A stretch of 64,000 nucleotides of DNA from an uncultured Chloroflexota bacterium (GTDB taxonomy: Bacteria; Chloroflexota; Chloroflexia; Thermomicrobiales; UBA6265), in NCBI GenBank assembly GCA_937901745.1, contig CALGSZ010000158.1, forward strand, positions 6,360 through 70,359, written 5' to 3'. Under the pieces are notes generated by a model. It was not told where the DNA came from. It saw nothing but the letters and a program-made list of their open reading frames with translations, and did not search any database. The translations under genes and the position numbers were made by a program. Numbering within the stretch: position 1 is the first letter of the stretch; each line of letters begins with the position of its first letter. This document shows, piece by piece, positions 9,901-16,336 of the stretch.

Positions 9901-11465
9901 TGCTCGAGGATGATGACAAGCTCCACCGGCTGGCAATCGTCCACAGCGATCCCGCGCGGGCACAGGTTGCCGAGACGCTGCAGCAGCGGTTCCCGATCAT
10001 CTCGCCCGAGATGATGCACGCGGTCTGGACGGTGATCCGCACCGGCCGACCTTGGTTCGATTCGGAGATTTCCACCGAGCGCCTGCTCGCGCGGGCACGA
10101 AACGAAGAGCATGCCCAGCTACTCGCGCAGCTCGGGTTTGGCTCCGAGTTGATCGTGCCGCTCATCGCGCGCGGACGCGCACTCGGCGCGCTCGTGCTCG
10201 TCTGCGGAGAGTCGGGGCGCAGGTACGAGGCGAGCGATATCGTGATGGCCGAGGAATTGGCCCGGCACTGCGCGCTGGCGATCGACAATGCGCGTCTGTA
10301 CGAGGCGGCGCAACGAGAACTGGCCGAGCGCCGCCGCGCCGAGGCCGAGGTCCGGGCGAGCGAGGTGCGGTACCGCGGGCTGTTCGAAGGCGTCTCGGAA
10401 GCGATCTTGATCACCGACGAGCGCGGCATCGCGGTGGATGCCAATCACGCGGTCAGCACGCTGCTCGGCTATCGCCGAGAGGAGATCATCGGCCAGCCGA
10501 TTGGGGCGTTCGCCATCTCGACCGCCGAGGCCGAGCGAGCGCTGGCGGACGTTCCTGCCGACGGACCGTGGCACGGGGAGCTCACGTTGCGGCGGAAGGA
10601 TGGGGGGAGTGTCGTCGTCGAAGCGTCGGTGCAGTGGATCGAGCTACCGGCGGGCCGGGCTGGCGTCGCCTTCTTGCGCGACATCACCGAGCGGCAGGCA
10701 TTCGACGCGATGCGGGAAGAGTTTTTGGCCGCGGTGTCTCACGATCTGCGGAATCCTCTGAGCGCGATCCGCGGCGCGACGCAGCTCCTGATGCGCCGGG
10801 TCAACCGGGGCGAGCCACCCAACCCGCAGCGGCTGGCGGATGGGCTGACGACGATCGAGACCGCGACGCACAAGATGATGACGATGATTGACGACATGGT
10901 TGACGCGGCGCGGCTGCGGATGGGGCAGGAGTTGTCGCTGGAGCCGGAGTCAGTTGATTTGGTCGAGCTGGCGCGGCGGACCGTGGAGCAGTATCAGGCG
11001 ACGACTCGCCGGCACGAGCTTGACCTGGTGGCCGATTGCCCGGAGGTCGTTGGCACTTGGGACCCGCGCCGGTTGGAGCGGGTGCTCGACAATCTGATCA
11101 ACAACGCGATCAAGTACAGCCCGGAGGGTGGCCGCGTCGAAGTGCGGGTCGCGCAGGAAACGGAGCCCAACGGCGAAAGCTGGGCGATTCTGACGGTGGC
11201 CGACGAGGGGATCGGAATTCCGGCCGCGGACCTGCCGCACGTCTTCGAGCGCTTCCGGCGCGGCGCGAACGTCGCCGGCGTGGCGGCTGGCAGCGGCATC
11301 GGCCTCTCGGGGGTCGAGCAAGTCGTCGAGCAGCACGGCGGGACGATCAACGTGGCGAGCGAAGAGGGGCGTGGCAGCTCCTTCACCGTTCGCTTGCCGC
11401 TGGAGCCGATGACCAGCGGCGGGCACGACGCCGACGACGGGTTGCAGGCCGGGCTTTCCGGCTAA
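6945..11465 (+). CDS. Multi-PAS/GAF sensor histidine kinase
   Basis: A 1506-residue, probably soluble hybrid of sensory domains and a kinase core. Counting from ATG 6945: PAS1 about 50-163; GAF1 175-330; GAF2 345-500; PAS2 505-625; PAS3 640-755; GAF3 765-935; GAF4 945-1120; PAS4 1135-1250. Several PAS domains end in the usual D(I/R)TER/TARK linker. The HisKA dimerisation helix contains SHDLRNPLSAI with the phospho-acceptor His at about 1266. The HATPase domain shows the N box (NLINNAIKYSPEGG), G1 (ADEGIGIP), F box (FERFRRG) and G2 (GSGIGLSG). No membrane segments or receiver domain are seen. The start after GCGAGGAAAG is ATG 6945; a TTG two codons earlier is possible. No response-regulator gene is adjacent, so its partner lies elsewhere. 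Confidence 0.94.
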   Translation: MLTTVIGRIARLKAIGRRETEPRARSRIAPETAPASPGQPEDEGRGSEDSLRATIDAAPVIFWSSDPEGRCTFLSRRWYAFTGQTPETALGFGWLDAVHPEDRAAAEERFLAAHRERTPLQLELRLRYRDGSYRRAFNLALPRFDAQGKFFGFAGSVLDRTERDHPEERLHLLQEVTTALSAAQSIEEVRRVILGEVLTALGARGIALRLLSPEGLVLEEALLGTTLSDETRQRISLLPTDARHPAVDAFRSGRPVFMSDVQELLDAYPEWIDLARAHETRAGAHLPLRRGDDVFGVLTLAFGEPREWHPAERAFVQELASRAAAAYERARLTEAERAARERAERLQALTARLATAVTPADVVAAVLEEGLPVLGAAACAIVKVEGEDLEIVGATGLTDDLVRRWRRFPLSTATPIADAARERTAIWLESPEAFVERYHRLPDPATSDSSEAWAALPLVASDRVLGALSLNYEKSRRFSEDERRYVTALADLCAQALERTWLYAALREANDRFELAEQGSGGYIYDWDLTTGVVVRSANFTRVTGYPELTARAGEWQEVIAADDRPRIQAALQAALREGGSFSVEYRVQHRDGHEIHLWDRGTVEVGEDGRPQRVIGSVLDITARKRAEEAQRQERARLETILRQLPEGVIIAEAPSGRMVQGNEQVARIFRHGFIAAQSIEEYSAYRGYHPDGRPYLPEEWPLARAIQHGEVIEQEEIRIERGDGSIGWITANAAPIRDASGQIVAGVATFADITERRRQEARISLLADTGTALNASLDIETTLEHVAHLAVPALAEAVGVYLLDDRERARPIAIAHANPEKEQELRDLMPQAPDPDHPQSVIAQVVQSGEPLLISDLSNEGVGGASLMFPREREWALSHGMRSVMVVPMAARGSVFGAIAFGANAAWGLFDERDLELAAELGRRAAIAIDNARLYREARDAESRARFLAEASEVMAQTLDYREAVKRVVNLAVPALADWCVVDLLEDDDKLHRLAIVHSDPARAQVAETLQQRFPIISPEMMHAVWTVIRTGRPWFDSEISTERLLARARNEEHAQLLAQLGFGSELIVPLIARGRALGALVLVCGESGRRYEASDIVMAEELARHCALAIDNARLYEAAQRELAERRRAEAEVRASEVRYRGLFEGVSEAILITDERGIAVDANHAVSTLLGYRREEIIGQPIGAFAISTAEAERALADVPADGPWHGELTLRRKDGGSVVVEASVQWIELPAGRAGVAFLRDITERQAFDAMREEFLAAVSHDLRNPLSAIRGATQLLMRRVNRGEPPNPQRLADGLTTIETATHKMMTMIDDMVDAARLRMGQELSLEPESVDLVELARRTVEQYQATTRRHELDLVADCPEVVGTWDPRRLERVLDNLINNAIKYSPEGGRVEVRVAQETEPNGESWAILTVADEGIGIPAADLPHVFERFRRGANVAGVAAGSGIGLSGVEQVVEQHGGTINVASEEGRGSSFTVRLPLEPMTSGGHDADDGLQAGLSG

Positions 11466-11624
11466 TCTCAGGCAGGGTTCCCCAGACAACGTCAAAGGCA
11501 GCGCGGAGGGGCGGCGCGTGGCGCGCGGCCGGGTGAAGCGTCGCTTCCCGCGCATTGGCATCTGTGCCCCCGATGCACCGCGTTGTCAGCAGCGCACAAG
11601 GGGCACCACTCGCATGCAGCACTC

Positions 11625-11654
11625 TTGACAAGCGGCCGAGAGTGGGCGCATACT
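11625..11654 (+). promoter_or_regulatory. Candidate promoter of the first lacI-type gene
   Basis: TTGACA (11625-11630) is followed by an 18-base spacer and CATACT (11649-11654), a 4/6 match to the -10 box. It ends 49 bases before the ATG of the LacI-type gene, and the palindrome at 11668-11685 lies just downstream, over the expected transcription start. Confidence 0.5.
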
Positions 11655-11667
11655 CCGGCCACTCGAT

Positions 11668-11685
11668 CGCGAAAACGATTTCGCG
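11668..11685. promoter_or_regulatory. LacI-family operator upstream of its regulator gene
   Basis: CGCGAAAACGATTTCGCG is an 18-base near-perfect palindrome with a central CG and one mismatched pair, the typical shape of LacI/GalR-family operators. It lies 18 bases upstream of the LacI-type ATG and downstream of the candidate promoter, which is the geometry of autorepression. Since the importer-2 operon follows the regulator, the same site may control all of 11.7-20.1 kb. Confidence 0.6.
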
Positions 11686-11703
11686 CTAGAGGAACCAGCT
11701 GAG

Positions 11704-12711
11704 ATGGCAACGATCAAAGAGGTTGCGGCTCGGGCGGGGGTCTCGCCTGGGACGGTCAGTCACACCCTAAATGGCACTCGTCGAGTCGATCCGGAGACGC
11801 GGGCGCGGGTCTTGGCGGCCGCTCGCGAGCTCGGATACCGGCCGAACGGCTTGGCGCGCGGGTTGCGACGACGCGAGTCGCGCGCGATTGGCCTGCTGGT
11901 TCCGGACAACTCCAACCCGGTCTTCGCCGATATCGCTCGCGGCATCGAAGACGCGGTGTACGAAGAGGGCTACAACGTCATCCTCTGCAATTCCGATCAG
12001 TCGGAAGAGAAAGAGGATCGCTACCTGGACGCGCTACTCTCCAAGCGCGTTGACGGCCTCATCCTCGCTTCAGGCAGCAGCCGGCCGGATGTCATCCGGC
12101 GCGTGATTGAGGCGGGCGTGCCGCTGGTGGTCATCCCAGGCGTCCTCACCGATTTCCCGGCCGACCACGTGCTCGGTGACGACGTGACCGGCGGCCGGAT
12201 CGCCGCGAAATATCTCCTCGATCTCGGTCATCGCCGGATTGGCTACATCGCCGGTCCGCGCGTCGGCACCGCCAGCTCTGGCCGGGCGGAAGGGTTCCGG
12301 GAAGTGCTGGCGGAGGCGGGTGTCGCCTTGCCGGAGGACGCCATCGTCGGCGGCGACTTTCGCGTCGGCGGCGGCGAGGCGGCCATGGCCGAGCTGCTGC
12401 GACGGGATCTTGGGCTGACCGCCGTGTTCGCCGCCAACGACCTGATGGCGATCGGCGCGATCAAGCTCCTGCGGCGAGCGGGCATTCGCGTCCCAGAGGA
12501 CATCTCGATCATCGGCCTGGACGGGATCTGGATCGGCGAGGTGATCAGCCCGGCGCTGACGACCGTCGCCCAGCCGATCGCGGAGGCCGCGCGCGTCAGC
12601 ACACGTCTGCTCTTCGAGCGGATGCGGCAACCGGACTTGCCGCCCCGCCGAATCTTGCTGTCACCGACGCTGATCGAGCGGGAGAGTTGCGCCCCGCCGG
12701 CAGGAGCGTGA
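11704..12711 (+). CDS. LacI-family transcriptional regulator
   Basis: 335 residues: an N-terminal HTH (TIKEVAARAGVSPGTVSHTLNG, residues about 3-24) with the hinge helix near 45-60 (YRPNGLARGLR), followed by a periplasmic-binding-protein-like effector domain starting IGLLVPDNSNPVFADIARGI. The -35/-10 pair and an operator-like palindrome directly precede it. It heads a plus-strand run of importer-2, GH38-like and dehydrogenase genes, so the effector is probably a sugar or glycoside released by that pathway. It ends about 100 bases before the binding-protein gene. Confidence 0.95.
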   Translation: MATIKEVAARAGVSPGTVSHTLNGTRRVDPETRARVLAAARELGYRPNGLARGLRRRESRAIGLLVPDNSNPVFADIARGIEDAVYEEGYNVILCNSDQSEEKEDRYLDALLSKRVDGLILASGSSRPDVIRRVIEAGVPLVVIPGVLTDFPADHVLGDDVTGGRIAAKYLLDLGHRRIGYIAGPRVGTASSGRAEGFREVLAEAGVALPEDAIVGGDFRVGGGEAAMAELLRRDLGLTAVFAANDLMAIGAIKLLRRAGIRVPEDISIIGLDGIWIGEVISPALTTVAQPIAEAARVSTRLLFERMRQPDLPPRRILLSPTLIERESCAPPAGA

Positions 12712-12814
12712 GCGAAAGGAGGGGAGCCGGACTGGACAAGCGAGCATCGAAGCTCTGCGAGCGTTTTCCGCGTCAGTGCGTTGTTTGCCTGATCGACTTC
12801 GAGGAGGAACGACC

Positions 12815-14116
12815 ATGACTCAGCAACGTCTCTCGCGGCGCACTCTCATTCGTGGAACGGGGGCGACGGCCGCCGGATTGATCGTTGGCGGGAAACTCGT
12901 GGGTTCGGCGAGCGCGTCGCCGCGTCGCGCTCCGGCGGTGATCAAGCAGCGCAGCCAGGGCGGCAAGACGATCACGCTCGCCGTGCAGGCGTTCGCGCAC
13001 GATGCGCTGCGGCCGGTACTGGCGAAGTGGGAAGAGCAGACCGGTCACACCGTCAAGCTCGAGAGCGGGCCGGTGACCGGGCAGGAGATGGTGACGCAGT
13101 ACGCGCCGCAGTTCCAGAGCGAAACCAGCCCGGTCGACATCTTCAGCGACGCGGATGATTCGAGCCCGACGTTCCAGCGCGCCGGTTGGTTGGAGCCGCT
13201 CGACGACGTGATCCCGCAGGAGACCTGGGACGACTTCCCGGAGAGCTTCGCGGGCCAGATCGAGACCTGGCACTCGTTCGATGGCCATCGTTATCGCGTC
13301 CCGCACGAGTTCGCGATTGGCTACACCTTCTACCGGAAGGACTGGTTCGACGAGAAGGGCCTGGAGGCGCCGAAGACCTGGGAAGAGGTCGTCTCCATTG
13401 GCAAGGAGTTCACGGCGCCGCCGGTCTACGGCACGCTCGAGGCGATCAGCAAGCCCGGCCTTGCCTATGTCTACGTCGCCTATCTCTGCGCGCAGAGCGG
13501 CGGCAACGTCTTCGACTTCGATGATGGGACGGCGGAGGCGCTGCAGTTCGCCTACGACCTGATCTACACCCACCAGATCATGCCGGAGACGGCGCTCTCG
13601 CTGAATTACGACCAGCAGAACGTCGAGTACACGAACGATCATGTCGCGTTCATGCGGCAGTGGCCGTTCTTCTACGACGTCTCGCGCGGCACGTCGCCGT
13701 GGTATTCGGAGGGCAAGGCGGAGATCGCGCTGCCGCCGGCGGGCCCGGCCGGGGCCAAGTCCTGGTGGGGCGGCTGGGGCTGGTCGGTGCCGAAGTTCGC
13801 GCCGAACAAGGAAGAGGCGCTCGACCTGCTCGCGTTCATCACCTCGGTCGAGAACGCGCCGATCCTGGCCCAGGGGCAGAGCTTCTTCGCCACGCCGCGC
13901 AAGTCGATCATGGACGCGCTCGGCGACAGCGGCATCGCGCCGGCCATGAAGCTCTACGCCGACAACGACGTTCCCTCGGCGCGCCCGTTCCACCCGCGTG
14001 TCGCGGAGGCACAGTCGATCGTTGACGACGTCGCCTCGCTCTTCCTGACGAAGCAGGCCTCGCTGACCGAGGCGCTGGAGCAGGGCAAGGAGCGGATGAA
14101 GGCGCTCGGGTCGTAG
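12815..14116 (+). CDS. Sugar ABC transporter substrate-binding protein (importer 2)
   Basis: A 433-residue family-1 binding protein. The ATG at 12815 follows GAGGAGG. The leader QRLSRRTLIRGTGATAAGLIVGG has a twin-arginine motif and a weakly hydrophobic core, so Tat export is likely. Recognisable elements are ITLAVQAFAHDALRPVL, EWEQTGHTVKLE-like sequence, the YTFYRKDWFDEKGLEAPKTW lobe motif and the late WGGWGWSV substrate loop. It lies behind the LacI gene and ahead of two permease genes, separated from them by a stem-loop. Confidence 0.93.
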   Translation: MTQQRLSRRTLIRGTGATAAGLIVGGKLVGSASASPRRAPAVIKQRSQGGKTITLAVQAFAHDALRPVLAKWEEQTGHTVKLESGPVTGQEMVTQYAPQFQSETSPVDIFSDADDSSPTFQRAGWLEPLDDVIPQETWDDFPESFAGQIETWHSFDGHRYRVPHEFAIGYTFYRKDWFDEKGLEAPKTWEEVVSIGKEFTAPPVYGTLEAISKPGLAYVYVAYLCAQSGGNVFDFDDGTAEALQFAYDLIYTHQIMPETALSLNYDQQNVEYTNDHVAFMRQWPFFYDVSRGTSPWYSEGKAEIALPPAGPAGAKSWWGGWGWSVPKFAPNKEEALDLLAFITSVENAPILAQGQSFFATPRKSIMDALGDSGIAPAMKLYADNDVPSARPFHPRVAEAQSIVDDVASLFLTKQASLTEALEQGKERMKALGS

Positions 14117-14124
14117 GCTCGCGC

Positions 14125-14167
14125 GCGTCACCCTCTCTGCCCCGGCTTGGGACAGGGAGGGTGACGC
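14125..14167 (+). terminator. Stem-loop between binding protein and permease genes (importer 2)
   Basis: GCGTCACCCTC (14125-14135) and GAGGGTGACGC (14157-14167) pair perfectly over 11 bp around a 21-base loop, starting 9 bases after the binding-protein stop. There is no T tract. Such intercistronic stems usually stabilise the upstream mRNA or partly terminate transcription, so that binding protein exceeds permease. Confidence 0.55.
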
Positions 14168-14249
14168 CCCTAAGCAGCGCGATCACGGAGAACACCTCGG
14201 CGCGCCGGCGGCGTCCCCGCGGCGCGGGCCGGGACCAGTAGGAGCGATG

Positions 14250-15188
14250 ATGGTGTCGACGACAGCGCGGGCTGGCGATCGCGGCGCATTCGAGCGGCCG
14301 ACGCCGCGATTGAGCCGCCGCAGCAAGCGCACGCTGACGATCCTGGCGCTCTTGGCGCCGGCGGTTGGGCTCCGCCTTTTCACGGCGGTCTATCCCTACG
14401 TCCAGGCGATACAGCTTTCGTTCTACGACTACAATCCCGCCTTCCCACCGAAGCGCTGGGTCGGGCTGGGCAACTACGAGCGCGCGCTGGACGATGTCGT
14501 CATCCGCACCAGCATTTCCTTCACCATCCTCTTCGTCGTCGCTTCGACCGTCTTGCAGATCGTGCTCGGGCTTGGGGTCGCGCTCTTGCTGAACCGCGCC
14601 TTCTTCGGGCGCGGCTTGGTGCGAGCGATCAATCTCATCCCGTGGGCGATCCCGATGGTCGTCGTCGCCGTCGGGTTCCGGTGGATGCTCGATCCGCAGT
14701 ACGGCATCTTCAACGATCTGCTCGACCGGACCCTCGGCGTCAACATCGCCTGGCTGATCAAGTACTGGCCGTCGCGGATCGCGGTGATTGGGACGAACGT
14801 CTGGAAGAGCACGCCGTTCCTGGCGATCGTCTTCCTCGCCGCGCTCCAGGCGATCCCGCAGGACACGATCGAGGCGAGCCGGGTGGATGGCGCCAACCGC
14901 GTGCAGTCGTTCTTCGGTATCACATTGCCGCTGCTCATGCCGCAGGTCGTCGTCATCGGGCTCTTCATGCTCGTCTGGCAGCTTGCGTCGTTTGACCTGA
15001 TCTTCGCGATGACGGGCGGCGGCCCCGGCTACGCGACGCAGGTGCTGGCTTACTCGATCTATCAGGTTGCGTTCACTGGTCTCAATTACGGCTATGCCTC
15101 GGCGGTCAGCATGATCCTCTTCGCGGTGGTGGCGGTGACGTCGGCGGTCATGCTGTTCATCTTCCGGCGCGTCGAGGTGACGCTGTGA
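14250..15188 (+). CDS. Sugar ABC transporter permease, MalF type (importer 2)
   Basis: A 312-residue permease with about six helices. The EAA loop is IEASRVDGANRVQSFFGITLP (near residue 210). AGGAG at 14240-14244 fits the ATG at 14250 best; the ATG at 14247 would leave a two-base spacer. The motif FAMTGGGPGYATQVLAYSIY near the C-terminus is characteristic of UgpA/LacF-type subunits. It is followed after 64 bases by the MalG-type partner. Confidence 0.92.
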   Translation: MVSTTARAGDRGAFERPTPRLSRRSKRTLTILALLAPAVGLRLFTAVYPYVQAIQLSFYDYNPAFPPKRWVGLGNYERALDDVVIRTSISFTILFVVASTVLQIVLGLGVALLLNRAFFGRGLVRAINLIPWAIPMVVVAVGFRWMLDPQYGIFNDLLDRTLGVNIAWLIKYWPSRIAVIGTNVWKSTPFLAIVFLAALQAIPQDTIEASRVDGANRVQSFFGITLPLLMPQVVVIGLFMLVWQLASFDLIFAMTGGGPGYATQVLAYSIYQVAFTGLNYGYASAVSMILFAVVAVTSAVMLFIFRRVEVTL

Positions 15189-15252
15189 CGGACGGGCGAG
15201 CGGAGCGGCGTGGAGTGAATCCGGCTAGGCGGGAACGAGGAGAGCGCGATTC

Positions 15253-16146
15253 ATGGCAGTCCTGACTCAAGACGCGCGCGAGGGCGCCGCGAGAGGCCTG
15301 TTCTCGCCGGCTATGTCGAAATGGCTGGACCGGCTGATCTTCCTCCTCCTCCTGGGCAGCTTCCTCTTCGTCGTGCTGCTGCCGTTCTATTGGATCGTGC
15401 TCTCGTCGTTCACGCCGAAGAGCGAACTGTTTACCACGCCGCCGCGCTACTGGTTCAGCAATCTCACGTTCGATAACTACCGCGCGCTGGCCGACAACGT
15501 GCCGCTCTTCCGGTACATGCTGAATTCACTCATCTTCGCGCTCGGATCGAGCGCGGTGTCGGTGGCGGCGGCGTTCCTCGCCTCGTACGCGCTGGCGCGG
15601 CTCAACTTCCGCGGGGCGAATCTCGTCTTCGCCGCGTTCGTGGTCTCGATCGCGCTGCCGCAGATTGGCACGCTCGTTCCGCTCTTCGAGCTGTTCAAGA
15701 ATCTGAATCTGATCAACACGCATCATGGGCTGATTCTGTTGATGTCCAGCCTGATGACGCCGTTCACCGTTTGGATCCTCGTCCCGTTCCTGCGCCAGAT
15801 CCCGTTCGAGATCGAAGAGGCGGCCGTGGTGGACGGCGCGCGGCTGCATCAGGTGCTCTGGCAGATCGTGCTTCCGATGATGCGGCCGGCTTTGGCGACG
15901 CTCTTCATCATCAACTTCATCATTTCGTGGAATGAGCTGCTTTACCCGCTCGTCTTCGCCCAGCGGCAGCGAACGCTTTCAGTCGGCCTGGTCCAGCTTG
16001 CCGTGCAGCCGACCGCTGGTGGCGGACGTCCGTGGGACCTGCTGAGCGCGATGAGCGTGACGATGATCGTCCCGGTTCTGATCCTCGTGCTCCTGTTCCA
16101 ACGGTTGATCGTTGCGGGCCTGACGCGCGGCGCGCTGAAAGGATGA
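15253..16146 (+). CDS. Sugar ABC transporter permease, MalG type (importer 2)
   Basis: 297 residues, with first helix LIFLLLLGSFLFVVLLPFYW, the conserved LSSFTPKSELFTTPPRYW loop and EAA loop FEIEEAAVVDGARLHQVLWQ. The ATG at 15253 follows ACGAGGAGAG. The C-terminus is LLFQRLIVAGLTRGALKG, the usual ending of this subfamily. As with importer 1, no ATPase gene is nearby, so a shared ATPase is expected. Confidence 0.93.
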   Translation: MAVLTQDAREGAARGLFSPAMSKWLDRLIFLLLLGSFLFVVLLPFYWIVLSSFTPKSELFTTPPRYWFSNLTFDNYRALADNVPLFRYMLNSLIFALGSSAVSVAAAFLASYALARLNFRGANLVFAAFVVSIALPQIGTLVPLFELFKNLNLINTHHGLILLMSSLMTPFTVWILVPFLRQIPFEIEEAAVVDGARLHQVLWQIVLPMMRPALATLFIINFIISWNELLYPLVFAQRQRTLSVGLVQLAVQPTAGGGRPWDLLSAMSVTMIVPVLILVLLFQRLIVAGLTRGALKG

Positions 16147-16336
16147 CTGGCGGGATGCGCCGGGCTTCGCCGTGAGCGTGTCCGCGCCCCGGCGTGGCTC
16201 AGACGCGAGCGCGAGCCGGCGCCGGATGGAAACGCCTGCAGTGTGGCGGGCGATGATGAGGAATCTCGAGGCGAAAGGATCGTATCGAGCCCCGGATGCT
16301 CGATGACCGGGGGCAATGGACCAGAGGAGAAGCTCG

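Noticed and set aside
7653..10112. An 819-codon minus-strand open frame
   Set aside because: It mirrors the sensor kinase reading frame; the translation is His/Arg/Leu-rich and has no domain.
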